A program made the translations under genes and the position numbers. A stretch of 64,000 nucleotides of DNA from Arthrobacter sp. Soil764 (GTDB lineage Bacteria > Actinomycetota > Actinomycetes > Actinomycetales > Micrococcaceae), in assembly GCF_001428075.1 (NCBI RefSeq), contig NZ_LMSI01000020.1:305462-369461 (forward strand). The letters are read 5' to 3'. Positions within the stretch are counted from its first letter, which is position 1; each line of letters starts with the position of its first letter. Positions 26,243 to 35,456 of the stretch are shown here, piece after piece. The notes beneath the pieces are model-generated. The model ran no database searches. It was not told where the DNA came from and worked only from the letters and a program-made list of their open reading frames with translations.

Positions 26243-27259
26243 ATGACTGCAGAGACACCCCTGGAACCGGTCGCCAACCCGCGGGCCCCCTTCTTCCGGC
26301 GGCTGCCAGTGGTTTCCCACTTCAACAAGAGCGTCGGCCTGCAGCGCTTCATGCTGGTGGTGGGGCTCGTCCTCACCGGCATCTTCCTGCTCACCGCACT
26401 GACGGCACCGCTGCTGGCACCCTATGGCTTCGCGCAACTGTCGGATGCCGACGGGAGCTTCCCCACCCAGCAGGCACCCGGCGGCAAGCACCTCCTCGGC
26501 ACCACCGTGGGCGGGTATGACGTACTGTCGCGCGTGATCTGGGGCACGCAGACAGCGCTGCTGGTCATCATCGTGGCCGTGGTCCTCTCCATCTTCGCCG
26601 GCGTCATCCTCGGCCTGGTGAGCGGCTACATCGGCGGATGGCTGGACCGGATCCTGGTCGTGGTGGCGGACGCGATCTACGCCTTCCCCTCGCTGCTCGT
26701 CGCAATCGTCATGGCAATCGTCATCAGCGGCGGTCAGTCCAGCCTGCTGGGCGGGATCCTGGCCGCCGCCATCTCCATCACGGTGGTGTTCATCCCGCAG
26801 TACTTCCGGGTGATCCGTGCCGAGACCATCCGCCTCAAAGCCGAACCCTTCGTCGAATCGGCCAAGGTGGTTGGTGCGTCCAACATCCGCATCATGACCC
26901 GGCACATCTACCGCAACGCCACCCGGACACTGCCGCTGATCTTCACGCTGAACGCGTCCGAATCCATCCTGACGCTGGCAGGCCTCGGTTTCCTCGGTTT
27001 CGGCATCGAGCCAAGTTCGGCTGCCGAATGGGGCTTTGACCTGAACAAGGCGCTCGCGGACACCACGTCAGGTATCTGGTGGACCGGCCTGTTCCCGGGC
27101 ATCGCCATCGTCTGGACAGTCCTCGGGCTGACGCTGGTGGGGGAAAGCATCAACGACTTGAACGATCCGCGCCTCCGCGGCCGCAGGCGGACCGGTGGCG
27201 GCAGTTCACCAGCACCAGTGACCACCGAGGCCCTCGGCGCAGAAGTGAGGACGTCATGA
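26243..27259 (+). CDS. ABC importer permease, DppC type
   Basis: 338 aa. An N-terminal cytoplasmic segment and helix 1 are followed by the DppC-type HLLGTTVGGYDVLSRVIWGT stretch and four to five further helices; the EAA loop is FVESAKVVGASNIRIMTRHI. The stop overlaps the start of the ATPase gene (ATGA). It forms the heterodimeric channel with the DppB-type subunit. Confidence 0.94.
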   Translation: MTAETPLEPVANPRAPFFRRLPVVSHFNKSVGLQRFMLVVGLVLTGIFLLTALTAPLLAPYGFAQLSDADGSFPTQQAPGGKHLLGTTVGGYDVLSRVIWGTQTALLVIIVAVVLSIFAGVILGLVSGYIGGWLDRILVVVADAIYAFPSLLVAIVMAIVISGGQSSLLGGILAAAISITVVFIPQYFRVIRAETIRLKAEPFVESAKVVGASNIRIMTRHIYRNATRTLPLIFTLNASESILTLAGLGFLGFGIEPSSAAEWGFDLNKALADTTSGIWWTGLFPGIAIVWTVLGLTLVGESINDLNDPRLRGRRRTGGGSSPAPVTTEALGAEVRTS

Positions 27260-28971
27260 CCATCAACATTGATCCTTCGCCCAACCAAGGCACTGACAGC
27301 GGCCGGCGGGTTCTTGACATCAACCACCTCAAGGTCACGTTCGCCACCGACGTCGGTGATGTCCCGGCAGTGAAGGACGTCAGCCTCGACGTCAGGAAAG
27401 GCGAGGTCCTGGCCATCGTGGGCGAGTCAGGCTCGGGTAAGACGGTGACCGCCAAAACCATCCTGGGTTTGCTGCCCGAAACCGCCAGCAGCTCCGGCAC
27501 GGTCCTGATCAACGGCGCCGACGTCATCAGCGTGAGCGCCGCCAGGCTGCGCCAGATCCGCGGCCGGGACGTCGCCATGGTGTTCCAGGAACCGTCCACC
27601 GCGCTGAACCCGGTGTTCACGGTGGGCTGGCAAATCGCGGAGGGCATCCGCGCCCATGCGGCCAGCGAGGGCGCTAAGCGCGTTTCGAAGAAGGAAGCCA
27701 AAGCGCGGGCCATCGACGCGCTCCGAAAAGTGGGGATCCCTGATCCCGAACACCGCGTCAACTACTACCCGCACCAGTTTTCAGGCGGGCAAAAGCAGCG
27801 TGTGGTGATCGCCGCGGCGCTGGCCCTGAACCCTGGACTCATTGTGGCCGACGAGCCCACCACCGCCCTGGACGTCACAGTCCAGGCCGAGATCCTGGAG
27901 CTGCTGCGGGACCTGCGCGACAAGTACGGAACATCGATCGTCCTGATCACTCACAACATGGGCGTGGTGGCTGACCTGGCGGACCGCGTGGTGGTGATGT
28001 ACCAGGGCGACATTGTGGAGGAGGCCGCGGCGAAGACCTTGTTCGCTGAACCTCGGCAGGAGTACACCCGCAACCTCCTTGCTGCCGTGCCGCACCTGGG
28101 CCGCAACTCGGCGTCGGAGGGCCTTACCGAACGGCCCCACCAGGACGAGGAAATCCTGGTAGCTGCCGACAACCTGGTGATCGAGTATCCGGGACGGCTC
28201 GGCACGCCCGCGTTCAAAGCCGTGGATGGGGTCAGCTTCACCTTGTCCAGGGGTGAAGTGTTCGGTCTGGTCGGTGAATCGGGATCCGGCAAGACCACCA
28301 TCGGGAGGGCCATCGCCGGGCTTAACCGGACTACCGGGGGGAGCCTCAAAGTGCTGGGCTATGAGATGCTCAACCTTCGGGAACGCACCTTCAAGCCGCT
28401 CCGGAAGGACATCGGCTTCGTGTTCCAGGACCCGGCCGCGTCGTTCAACCCGCAGCTGACCATTGGCGAGTGCATCGCCGAGCCGATGCTCATCCATACC
28501 AGGCCAAGCGATGCCCAGGCGCGCAAACGCGTCGGTGAGCTGCTGGAATCCGTCCAGTTGCCGGCCTCGTACGCGGGCCGGTATCCGCACGAACTGTCCG
28601 GCGGCCAACGGCAGCGGGCGTCACTGGCGCGGGCGTTGAGCCTGAACCCCCGGCTGCTGATAGCGGACGAGCCGACGTCGGCCCTGGACGTTTCGGTCCA
28701 GGCAAAGGTCCTCGAGCTGTTCCGGGACATCCAGGAGGAGTTTGGATTCGGCTGCCTGTTCATCAGCCACGATCTGGCCGTGGTGGACATCCTGTCCTCC
28801 TGGGTGGGCGTCCTGTACAAAGGCAAGATGGTGGAGCAGGGGATCGGCAGCCAGATCATGGGAAACCCGCAGCATGACTACACGCGCCGGCTGATCGCCT
28901 CCCTGCCCGTGCCTGACCCGGCCGAACAGGCCAAACGGCGGGAGGAGCACCGGGCGCTCCTGGGAATCTGA
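27256..28971 (+). CDS. Fused double ATPase of the ABC importer (DppD-DppF type)
   Basis: 571 aa with two complete nucleotide-binding domains in one chain. Domain 1: Walker A GESGSGKT (Lys62), signature FSGGQKQRV, Walker [10 protein letters not shown]. Domain 2: Walker A GESGSGKT (Lys346), signature LSGGQRQRA, Walker [10 protein letters not shown]. Each domain is followed by the C-terminal extension typical of peptide importers. Both halves look catalytically competent. ATG 27256 overlaps the permease stop by 4 nt; the frame is open upstream but lies inside the permease gene. A terminator follows. Confidence 0.95.
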   Translation: MTINIDPSPNQGTDSGRRVLDINHLKVTFATDVGDVPAVKDVSLDVRKGEVLAIVGESGSGKTVTAKTILGLLPETASSSGTVLINGADVISVSAARLRQIRGRDVAMVFQEPSTALNPVFTVGWQIAEGIRAHAASEGAKRVSKKEAKARAIDALRKVGIPDPEHRVNYYPHQFSGGQKQRVVIAAALALNPGLIVADEPTTALDVTVQAEILELLRDLRDKYGTSIVLITHNMGVVADLADRVVVMYQGDIVEEAAAKTLFAEPRQEYTRNLLAAVPHLGRNSASEGLTERPHQDEEILVAADNLVIEYPGRLGTPAFKAVDGVSFTLSRGEVFGLVGESGSGKTTIGRAIAGLNRTTGGSLKVLGYEMLNLRERTFKPLRKDIGFVFQDPAASFNPQLTIGECIAEPMLIHTRPSDAQARKRVGELLESVQLPASYAGRYPHELSGGQRQRASLARALSLNPRLLIADEPTSALDVSVQAKVLELFRDIQEEFGFGCLFISHDLAVVDILSSWVGVLYKGKMVEQGIGSQIMGNPQHDYTRRLIASLPVPDPAEQAKRREEHRALLGI

Positions 28972-28993
28972 CCCCGGAGGACAACTTCCCGCT

Positions 28994-29036
28994 GTGAAGC
29001 GCCGGAGCCGGCGAACGGCCGGCACCGGCGCTTCAC
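28994..29036 (+). terminator. Terminator of the ABC importer operon
   Basis: GTGAAGCGCCGG pairs with CCGGCGCTTCAC, with an inner GCCGGC-GAACG-GCCGGC hairpin. No T-tract. Confidence 0.7.
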
Positions 29037-29062
29037 ACCCGCGTCGATTCCATCGGCTCCCA

Positions 29063-29068
29063 TAGACT
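29063..29068 (+). promoter_or_regulatory. -10 box of the chorismate mutase gene, leaderless arrangement
   Basis: TAGACT, then GGAACC, then ATG 29075. The GGAA is only 2 nt from the ATG, too close for normal initiation. Confidence 0.5.
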
Positions 29069-29074
29069 GGAACC

Positions 29075-29482
29075 ATGACGCAGCACAACCCCACCTCTCC
29101 CGGCTCCGACGATTTTGATCCATCCGCCAGCTCACTGGCAGGCCACGTGGACGATTCGGTGATGGCTGAACTGCTGTCCATCCGTTCCAGCATCGACAAC
29201 ATCGATGCCACCCTGGTGTACCTCCTCGCCGAGCGCTTCAAGGCAACGCAAAAAGTGGGCTTCCTGAAGGCAACGCACCGCCTCCCGGCCGGTGATCCGG
29301 GACGTGAAGCGGCCCAGATTGCACGGCTGCGCCGCCTCGCCGAGGACGCCCACCTTGACCCGGCATTCGCGGAGAAGTTCCTCAACTTCATCATCGGCGA
29401 GGTCATCCGCCATCACGAGGCCATCGCCGAAGACCACCAGGCCTCGTCCGGCCAGCAGCCGCAGACCTCCGCACTGGCGTGA
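29075..29482 (+). CDS. Chorismate mutase (AroQ fold)
   Basis: 135 aa. An acidic, probably disordered N-terminus of about 28 residues is followed by three helices of an AroQ-type domain: LLSIRSSIDNIDATLVYLLA, ERFKATQKVGFLKATHRL, and FAEKFLNFIIGEVIRHHEAI. It converts chorismate to prephenate for Phe/Tyr synthesis. No prephenate dehydratase or dehydrogenase is fused or adjacent. The downstream MetE-like gene overlaps it (GTGA), so the two are translationally coupled, an odd pairing metabolically. Confidence 0.9.
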   Translation: MTQHNPTSPGSDDFDPSASSLAGHVDDSVMAELLSIRSSIDNIDATLVYLLAERFKATQKVGFLKATHRLPAGDPGREAAQIARLRRLAEDAHLDPAFAEKFLNFIIGEVIRHHEAIAEDHQASSGQQPQTSALA

Positions 29483-30564
29483 GCCGGGAACAGCACCAAC
29501 CGGATCCTGGCCGGCGTCCGGCCGTTGCCCCTGTCAAGGAAGCCGCAGCCAAGGAAGTGACGGCCACCGGCCTGGGTCCATGGCCCGGCGATGACCCGCT
29601 CGAAGCCGCCCGGATCATCCGTGGCGAACTGGGCAGTCCGCATCTGCCATTCCTTGCCGAACTGCCTGACCGTGGCGTGGGTTCGGACGCCGTGGGCCGC
29701 ACCGCCGCGCTGCTGGAAGAGCTGGCGGTGGATGTCCAGCCATACGGATGGCGGCTGGTTGACCGCCCCGGCAAGGACATGCAACGGGCAGCGTCTGCAC
29801 TGTCCACCGACCTGAACGTCCTCGCCGATGTGGCCGGAGCCGAGGACGTATCCGCCGGTGAACTGAAGGTGCAGCTGGTGGGGCCGCTCAGCCTGGCCGC
29901 CGGCCTGCATCTGCATAATGGGGAGCGCGCGTTGCTGGATCACGGTGCCCGCCGGGATGTTGCGGCGTCCCTCGCCGCCGGAGTGGGCAGTTATCTTCGC
30001 CGGGTGGCTGCCGCGGTCCCGGGTGCCCGCCTGGTGGTCCAGGTGGACGAGCCCGATGTCGCCGCCGTGCTGGCCGGAACCATACCCACGTCCAGCGGAT
30101 ACCGTACCCTCCGCGCCGTGCCGGGATCGGAAGCACGCGAGTCCTGGCGCCTGGTCCTGGATGCCCTGCGCTCTGCCGGTGCAGCCGAGGTAGTCGTGTC
30201 ATGCCCTGAAATCGAAGCGCCGATCGAGTTGGTGCTGGCAGCCGGTGCGGACGGCATCGCGCTGCCTCTTAAGGCATTGACAAACCGGCAGTGGGAGCAT
30301 GTTGCCGCCGCGGTGGAGGGAGGCAAACAGTTTTGGGCGGGTGCGCTGGACGTGCCTGCCGCCGGTTCGCTGCCCCGGGTTGCCGACTGCGTTCAATCGG
30401 TATGGCGTCCATGGCGCCAGCTGGGTCTTCCGCCGTCGCTGCTTGGCGCCATCCGGGTGACCCCGGCAGCCGGACTGGCAGAGCACTCACCGGCACAGGC
30501 CACTGCCGTCCTGGGCAGGCTTAACCAGGTGGCCGACGGCCTGAACCAACAGGCGCTGGGATAG
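29479..30564 (+). CDS. MetE-like (cobalamin-independent methionine synthase C-terminal fold) protein, zinc ligands missing
   Basis: 361 aa, resembling the short actinobacterial methionine synthase II-like proteins: GRTAALLEELAVDVQPYGWR, KVQLVGPLSLAAGL, and VVQVDEPDVAAVLAG. In relatives as I recall them the zinc site uses a His and Cys in a VHCC-type motif and a Cys in TPTCGLAG. Here the first reads VVSCPE (Ser241 for His, Cys242 kept) and the second TPAAGLAE (Ala331 for Cys). It is therefore doubtful that it transfers methyl groups to homocysteine. GTG 29479 overlaps the chorismate mutase stop. It converges with the DUF4166 gene 2 bases away. Confidence 0.72.
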   Translation: MSREQHQPDPGRRPAVAPVKEAAAKEVTATGLGPWPGDDPLEAARIIRGELGSPHLPFLAELPDRGVGSDAVGRTAALLEELAVDVQPYGWRLVDRPGKDMQRAASALSTDLNVLADVAGAEDVSAGELKVQLVGPLSLAAGLHLHNGERALLDHGARRDVAASLAAGVGSYLRRVAAAVPGARLVVQVDEPDVAAVLAGTIPTSSGYRTLRAVPGSEARESWRLVLDALRSAGAAEVVVSCPEIEAPIELVLAAGADGIALPLKALTNRQWEHVAAAVEGGKQFWAGALDVPAAGSLPRVADCVQSVWRPWRQLGLPPSLLGAIRVTPAAGLAEHSPAQATAVLGRLNQVADGLNQQALG

Positions 30565-30566
30565 GG

Positions 30567-31280
30567 CTACACCCTGTTCTCCCAGCGGTCCGGCTGGGCG
30601 TAGCGGGGCAGGTAGCTTTGGGCGGAGCTTCTGCCGGTATAGGGGCGGAGCCGGTAATCAAAGGCTCCGGCGTACACCAGGACCAGTCCGATTTGGGGCT
30701 GGATGACCTTCACCTGGATGCGGTGCCGGCCGTTGCTGCCCTCAGCAGGATCCCACCACTGTTCGGCGTAGGCTTTGGCGTCCAGGGCTGCCGGAAGCGG
30801 GACCCGGAGCGGGCCAAGGAAAAGCCGCGATGCCTCTGACACGCCGCGCAGCTTACCTTCCGCAGTCACGCTCAAGTTAAGGTCGGTCACCAGCCGCCGG
30901 TAGCGTCCAACGTAGTCCACCAGCTGGGTGCTGCCACCCCGGTTGGTGGCGCTGGTGGTGTCCTGGAAAAGTCGCGTGCGTTCCGGGAAACGGATCTCCC
31001 GGCGGGCCGTGAGGCTGGATCGGCCGAACGGATCCTGGTGCGCGTGGTTCTCGATCCGGAACGGGACGTTTTCCCCATACTCGGGGAAAAAGGCCTCTTC
31101 ACCCCCGGTGAGCCGCAGCAAAGGGCGCAGCCAGCGCTGGCGGCAGCCCACGACGTCGAACGTTCCTTCCCCTACGCCGTACTGCCCGGATCCCGGGACC
31201 AGCGAGAAGTACTCCTGCAGTTCCGGCTGCAGCCGGGAGAATTCCCCGCCCAGGGCCTGCTGGTAGATCGGGACGTTCAT
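30567..31280 (-). CDS. DUF4166 domain protein
   Basis: 237 aa, matching the DUF4166 pattern as I know it: the YQQALGGEFSRLQPELQEYF opening, VGCRQRWLRPLL, VPFRIENHAHQDPFGRSSL and a C-terminal QPQIGLVLVYAGAFDYRLRP. No signal peptide or membrane segment is seen. In other organisms DUF4166 is sometimes fused to saccharopine-dehydrogenase-like or related domains; the function is unknown. AGGAGGT lies 8 nt before the ATG. It lies 42 bases downstream of the MoxR/DUF58 operon and may be its last gene. Confidence 0.75.
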   Translation of the reverse strand: MNVPIYQQALGGEFSRLQPELQEYFSLVPGSGQYGVGEGTFDVVGCRQRWLRPLLRLTGGEEAFFPEYGENVPFRIENHAHQDPFGRSSLTARREIRFPERTRLFQDTTSATNRGGSTQLVDYVGRYRRLVTDLNLSVTAEGKLRGVSEASRLFLGPLRVPLPAALDAKAYAEQWWDPAEGSNGRHRIQVKVIQPQIGLVLVYAGAFDYRLRPYTGRSSAQSYLPRYAQPDRWENRV

Positions 31281-31322
31281 GGGTGGACCTCCTGTTGGCT
31301 GTGGAATGACTGCCTTTGGGTT

Positions 31323-32615
31323 TCACAATCTACCGGCAGCCTTGAGCCTGATGTACATGTCAGCAAGCCTTGGCGGCAAGTCGTGTGGCTCGGCATCCAC
31401 CACTTCCACCCCGTAGCGGCGCAGCTCGGCCGTCACCGCTGCCCGCTGGAGGAGGGCCCGCTCCGCCGCAGCCGCGCGGTACACCGCAGTGGCATCGTTG
31501 CGGTCGCGCAGCATGGCGCCGAGCTGGGGATCACGGACGGCCGCCACCACCACCACGTGCTGGCTTGCCAGCCGTTCCGCCGCGGGCAGCAGGCCTTCTT
31601 CCGGCGCCCCGCTGTCCAGCGACGTCAGCAGCACCACGAGGGACCGGTGTGCCGAAACCGCGCGCACCTCCCCGGGGCCCGCAGCCCAATCCATCTCAAT
31701 CAGCTCGGCCTCAAGGGGCGCCATGGCCTGGACCAGCCGGCCTAGGATAGTGCCCTGCCCGGCAGAGGCGGCCCGCGCCCTGGTCCTGCGGTCGAATGCC
31801 ACAAAGTCCACGCGGTCGCCACCCCGTTCGGCCAGGACTCCCAGAAGGAGCGCAGCCTCGATCCCGGTGTCTAGGCGGGTTTCGTCCAGGATCCTCGCTG
31901 CGGCGGTACGGGATGTATCCAGGACCATCACCAGGCGGCGGTCCCGTTCCGGGCGCCAGGTCCGGACCACGACGGTGGAGCGCCGGGCGGTGGCGCGCCA
32001 GTCGATGGAGCGCACGTCGTCGCCGCGGACGTAATCCCGCAGCGAATCGAACTCGGTGCCGGCGCCGCGGATCTGGACGGCCGCCTTCCCGTCGAGTTCG
32101 CGCAGCTTCCGCAGCTTTGACGGGAGGTGGCGCCGGGAGTGGAAAGGCGGCAGCACCCGCACCGAGCCCGGACACTCGATGGTCCGCTGGCGGGCTGCCA
32201 GTCGCAACGGGCCAAAGGACCGTAACGTCACATGCGGTGCGGCGAGGTCGCCCCGCCGGACCGGCCGGAGCCGGACGGCAAACCGCCTGCCTTCGCCCGC
32301 CGGGACGTCCATGTCCTGGACGGGGTTCAGGGCACCGGCGGAGGGTTGCCACCCGTCCCTGAACGTTCCCCGAAGCCGCCTGGTGCCGCCGTTATGGAAC
32401 GTAAGTACCGCCTCCACCGCATTGTTGAGCGTGACGTTCTCCGGTTCGGCACGCGTCACAGTGACGTGCCGGAGGGACCCCGCGAAAAGCAGTTCGGCAC
32501 TCAACAACGCCACGAGCAGGGCGATCGTAGCTACTAATGTCAGCCATCCGGGGAACAGCAGTACCGGGACAAGGCCCAGCAGCACTACCGCCACGAAGCG
32601 ACCGGAAATGGCCAT
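31323..32615 (-). CDS. DUF58 domain protein
   Basis: 430 aa. Two N-terminal membrane segments (about 7-45) are followed by a beta-rich region and the DUF58 core, with the signature [20 protein letters not shown] and then [20 protein letters not shown] of a von Willebrand A-like domain. The start overlaps the MoxR stop (TAATG), so translation is coupled. MoxR and DUF58 proteins typically act as a chaperone-like pair on membrane or metal-dependent targets. In-frame sequence upstream of ATG 32615 belongs to the moxR region and is not part of this gene. Confidence 0.92.
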   Translation of the reverse strand: MAISGRFVAVVLLGLVPVLLFPGWLTLVATIALLVALLSAELLFAGSLRHVTVTRAEPENVTLNNAVEAVLTFHNGGTRRLRGTFRDGWQPSAGALNPVQDMDVPAGEGRRFAVRLRPVRRGDLAAPHVTLRSFGPLRLAARQRTIECPGSVRVLPPFHSRRHLPSKLRKLRELDGKAAVQIRGAGTEFDSLRDYVRGDDVRSIDWRATARRSTVVVRTWRPERDRRLVMVLDTSRTAAARILDETRLDTGIEAALLLGVLAERGGDRVDFVAFDRRTRARAASAGQGTILGRLVQAMAPLEAELIEMDWAAGPGEVRAVSAHRSLVVLLTSLDSGAPEEGLLPAAERLASQHVVVVAAVRDPQLGAMLRDRNDATAVYRAAAAERALLQRAAVTAELRRYGVEVVDAEPHDLPPRLADMYIRLKAAGRL

Positions 32616-33610
32616 TAGCGCGGAACGGGGACGGAAGCGAGGATGCTGCCCAGGACGTCGTCCACACTGACCCCGTCCATCTGGGCTTCGGGCTGCAGCG
32701 CCACCCGGTGCCGCAGGCAGGGAAGGGCCAGCGCCTTGACATCGTCCGGGGTGACGAAAGGCCGGCCGGAGAGCCAGGCCCACGCCCTTGAAGTGTTGAG
32801 CAGGGCAGTGGCCCCACGGGGTGAGACGCCAAGCTGGAATGACGGAGCTGAACGGGTGGCGCGCACCAGATCAACGATGTAGCCGATGATTTCCGGTTCC
32901 ACCGCTACCCGGGCCACTGCCTCCCGTGCCCGTTCCAGGTCCTCCGCGCCGGCCACCGCCCGGACGCCGGCTGCTGCCAGATCCCGTGGGTCGAACCCCG
33001 CTGCGTGGCGGCGGATGACCTCGATCTCCTCCCCGCGCCCGGGCAGCGGCATGGTGAGCTTGAGCAGGAACCGGTCCAGCTGGGCCTCCGGCAGGGGATA
33101 GGTCCCCTCGTACTCCACCGGATTCTGCGTGGCCGCCACCAGGAACGGCGCCGGCAGCCGCCGGGACACGCCGTCCACGGACACCTGCCGCTCCTCCATG
33201 GCTTCCAGGAGCGAGGCCTGGGTCTTCGGAGGGGTCCGGTTGATCTCGTCCGCCAGCAGGAGGTTGGTGAAGACCGGTCCCTCCCGGAAGCTGAACTGTG
33301 AGGTGTGCGAGTCGTAGACCAGCGAGCCGGTGACGTCGCCCGGCATGAGGTCGGGGGTGAACTGCACGCGCTTGGTGTCCAGGGTCAGCGCTGAGGACAG
33401 TGCCCGGACCAGCAGGGTCTTCGCAACCCCGGGGACGCCTTCCAGCAGCACATGCCCCTGGGAAAGGAGGGCAATGAGGAGGCCGGTGACGGTGGCGTCC
33501 TGTCCCACCACCGCCTTGGCCACCTCCCGCCGGACAGCAAGCAGCGCCTGCCGTGCGCCGTCGTCGTCCATCGGGTTAAGGACCTGCTGGCCACTGCTCT
33601 GTTCGCTCAT
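32615..33610 (-). CDS. MoxR family AAA+ ATPase
   Basis: 331 aa. Walker A GVPGVAKT (Lys64), Walker B LLADEINRTPPKTQASLLEA, the ATQNPVEYEGTYPLPEAQLD sensor region and a C-terminal lid ending VDDVLGSILASVPVPR. MoxR ATPases assist folding or metal insertion of partner proteins, often with von Willebrand A partners such as the DUF58 protein encoded next. Its ATG overlaps the end of the DUF4350 gene (ATGA), and its stop overlaps the DUF58 start. Confidence 0.95.
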   Translation of the reverse strand: MSEQSSGQQVLNPMDDDGARQALLAVRREVAKAVVGQDATVTGLLIALLSQGHVLLEGVPGVAKTLLVRALSSALTLDTKRVQFTPDLMPGDVTGSLVYDSHTSQFSFREGPVFTNLLLADEINRTPPKTQASLLEAMEERQVSVDGVSRRLPAPFLVAATQNPVEYEGTYPLPEAQLDRFLLKLTMPLPGRGEEIEVIRRHAAGFDPRDLAAAGVRAVAGAEDLERAREAVARVAVEPEIIGYIVDLVRATRSAPSFQLGVSPRGATALLNTSRAWAWLSGRPFVTPDDVKALALPCLRHRVALQPEAQMDGVSVDDVLGSILASVPVPR

Positions 33611-34821
33611 CGGGTCTTGACCTCTTTCTCGAGTTTGTCCAGTGCCTGTGACCAGGCAACCAGCCGGGCCTCGCTTGCGGGGCGTTCGTTGATCAGGGCC
33701 CGGATTTCGGCGGCATCCCGGTCCAGTAGCCGGGCCGCCGCGGAGATCGTTTCCTCAGCTGTGGCGGCCGGGCCCATCCGCAGCTTCCCGGAAAGCCGCA
33801 CCAGCAGCCCGGCCCGAAGGTTGTCGCGGGCCCGATCAATTGCGCGGGAGTCCTGGTACAGCCGGGCGCGTCCCTCCGCCGTCTCAACGGCCTTGACCAC
33901 TACCGGCAACGGCTCGAATACCAGGGGGCCATGGCGGCGGCCCCGCCATGCGACGGCTGTTGCGGCGACCAGGAGCAGCCAGGGGCCCAGGAAGCGGGCC
34001 CAGTCCGGGGCAAGGTCATCGAGGGTTTCACCGGTTCCGCTGACTGCTGCATCCGCAATCGAGGGCAGGTACCAGACCAGGTCCGGCGAGGAGCCGAGCA
34101 TCCTGATTGCAAGCGCCGCGTTTCCCAGTTCGTCCAGCCTTTCATTGCCCAGGACTGCCGTGCTGCCCAGCACGGCCAGGCGGCCGTCGCTGCTGATGGC
34201 AAGCATCCCGGCGGTTCCTGCTGCCCGGAAGCAGGACATCCCGCCGTCGTACACAAATGCTCCCTGTCGGGTGACTTGCCCGGTGACCTGCCCTGCAGCC
34301 TCTGCATCAGGGTGGGAACATCCGGGGTCAAGGACCTGGAAGGCGTCGGGGACAACGCCTGCCTGGCGGATGCCTGTGTCCAGCGCCGTCAGGGTCTCCA
34401 GGCGGGGGGAAACCACCACCACGCGCTCCGCCTCCGCTTTCAGGAGGCTCAACTGCTGCGCATCCAGGATGCCGTTCCTGTCGTAGAGCAGGAGCGTGGG
34501 GGAGGAGCCGGCGCGCAGGTCATCCAGCGCTGCGTCGAACCGGTCCGGGCTGTGGACGGAAACCCCGTGCCGGCCCAGGATCTGCCCCAAGGCCCTGGCT
34601 CCGTTTGGTCCGGCATTGTGGACCGAGAGGGGAGCGGCGTCACCCTTCGGCGCGAGTTGCGTGCCCACGACCAGCGCCAGGGCCGCGGCCGCCACCATCC
34701 CCGCTGCCGCCATGCCACGGTGCCGCCGGAGCCAACCCGGGATTGTCCGGCCACCAGGCGTGGACTCGGTGGCTTCACCGGCGTTTCGGCGCTTTTTGCC
34801 GACGGTGGGAAGCCCGGTCAT
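33607..34821 (-). CDS. DUF4350 domain membrane protein
   Basis: 404 aa. One membrane segment at about 36-55 and one near 287-305 (FLGPWLLLVAATAVAWRG) flank an extracytoplasmic DUF4350 domain (NGARALGQILGRHGVSVHSP opening) with a Rossmann-like alternation; the C-terminal 95 residues are cytoplasmic and helical. Starts and stops overlap both neighbours by 4 nt. Role unknown; it is a standard component of this MoxR-linked operon type in actinobacteria. Confidence 0.87.
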   Translation of the reverse strand: MTGLPTVGKKRRNAGEATESTPGGRTIPGWLRRHRGMAAAGMVAAAALALVVGTQLAPKGDAAPLSVHNAGPNGARALGQILGRHGVSVHSPDRFDAALDDLRAGSSPTLLLYDRNGILDAQQLSLLKAEAERVVVVSPRLETLTALDTGIRQAGVVPDAFQVLDPGCSHPDAEAAGQVTGQVTRQGAFVYDGGMSCFRAAGTAGMLAISSDGRLAVLGSTAVLGNERLDELGNAALAIRMLGSSPDLVWYLPSIADAAVSGTGETLDDLAPDWARFLGPWLLLVAATAVAWRGRRHGPLVFEPLPVVVKAVETAEGRARLYQDSRAIDRARDNLRAGLLVRLSGKLRMGPAATAEETISAAARLLDRDAAEIRALINERPASEARLVAWSQALDKLEKEVKTR

Positions 34822-35456
34822 GGCAGCACCACCCCGGTGCCGGCGGTGGCAGGCTTCATGGCGTCCAGGACGGTGTCAAGCTCCACCATCTCCTGGTAGT
34901 CCCGGCTGCCCGCCACACCGTTTCCATAGCGGATCCCGTCGAAAGTGGCCGCTGCCCGGGACAGGCGAACGGATTCGCTGTTGAAGGGAACGGACAAGGC
35001 CCGGGCGGCTTCATCAGCGGTCCTGCCTGGCTGCGGGTCCAGCACGCCCCGGTCCTCCGCCCGCCGGACCACCGCGCGGAAACGGTCGACGACGGCGTCC
35101 CCCCATTTTCCGCCCGCGGCCGCGGCTTCCGCGCGCTTCCGGTAGTCCGCTGCGGCCAGGGCGGTTTCCCTTTCGAAGACGTCCTTGGCCTGCCGGACCC
35201 GCGCGTTCCGCCGGGGGCGGGCCAGGATGATGGCAGCCGCGATGATGGCGGCAACGACGAGGGCGATGACGGGGCTGGGCACCGGCGCAGCGTCCCCCGG
35301 GGAGCCGTCCAGGGACTGCAGCCAGTCCAGGAAGTTCCGCCACAGGCTGTCCAGCCATGACGGGGCGGCGTCCCGGTACTCCTGCTTGGACAGTTCCTCC
35401 GCCGCCCAGCGCCGGGCCTCCCCGGCGCCGGGGATCACGGGTGGTTCAGCGGCCAT
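34818..35456 (-). CDS. DUF4129 domain membrane protein
   Basis: 212 aa with one membrane segment at about 60-82 (SPVIALVVAAIIAAAIILAR) and a C-terminal DUF4129 domain (DYRKRAEAAAAGGKWGDAVV, RTADEAARALSVPF). ATG 35456 is chosen because the sequence upstream in frame is inside the next gene and has no homology. DUF4129 is also found fused to transglutaminase-like proteins that work with DUF58 partners. The gene overlaps its upstream neighbour by 11 nt. Confidence 0.87.
   Translation of the reverse strand: MAAEPPVIPGAGEARRWAAEELSKQEYRDAAPSWLDSLWRNFLDWLQSLDGSPGDAAPVPSPVIALVVAAIIAAAIILARPRRNARVRQAKDVFERETALAAADYRKRAEAAAAGGKWGDAVVDRFRAVVRRAEDRGVLDPQPGRTADEAARALSVPFNSESVRLSRAAATFDGIRYGNGVAGSRDYQEMVELDTVLDAMKPATAGTGVVLP

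Noticed and set aside
31323..32783. Longer form of the DUF58 protein starting at 32783
   Set aside because: The extra 56 codons lie inside moxR and encode Arg/Pro-rich nonsense; ATG 32615 with TAATG coupling is the natural start.
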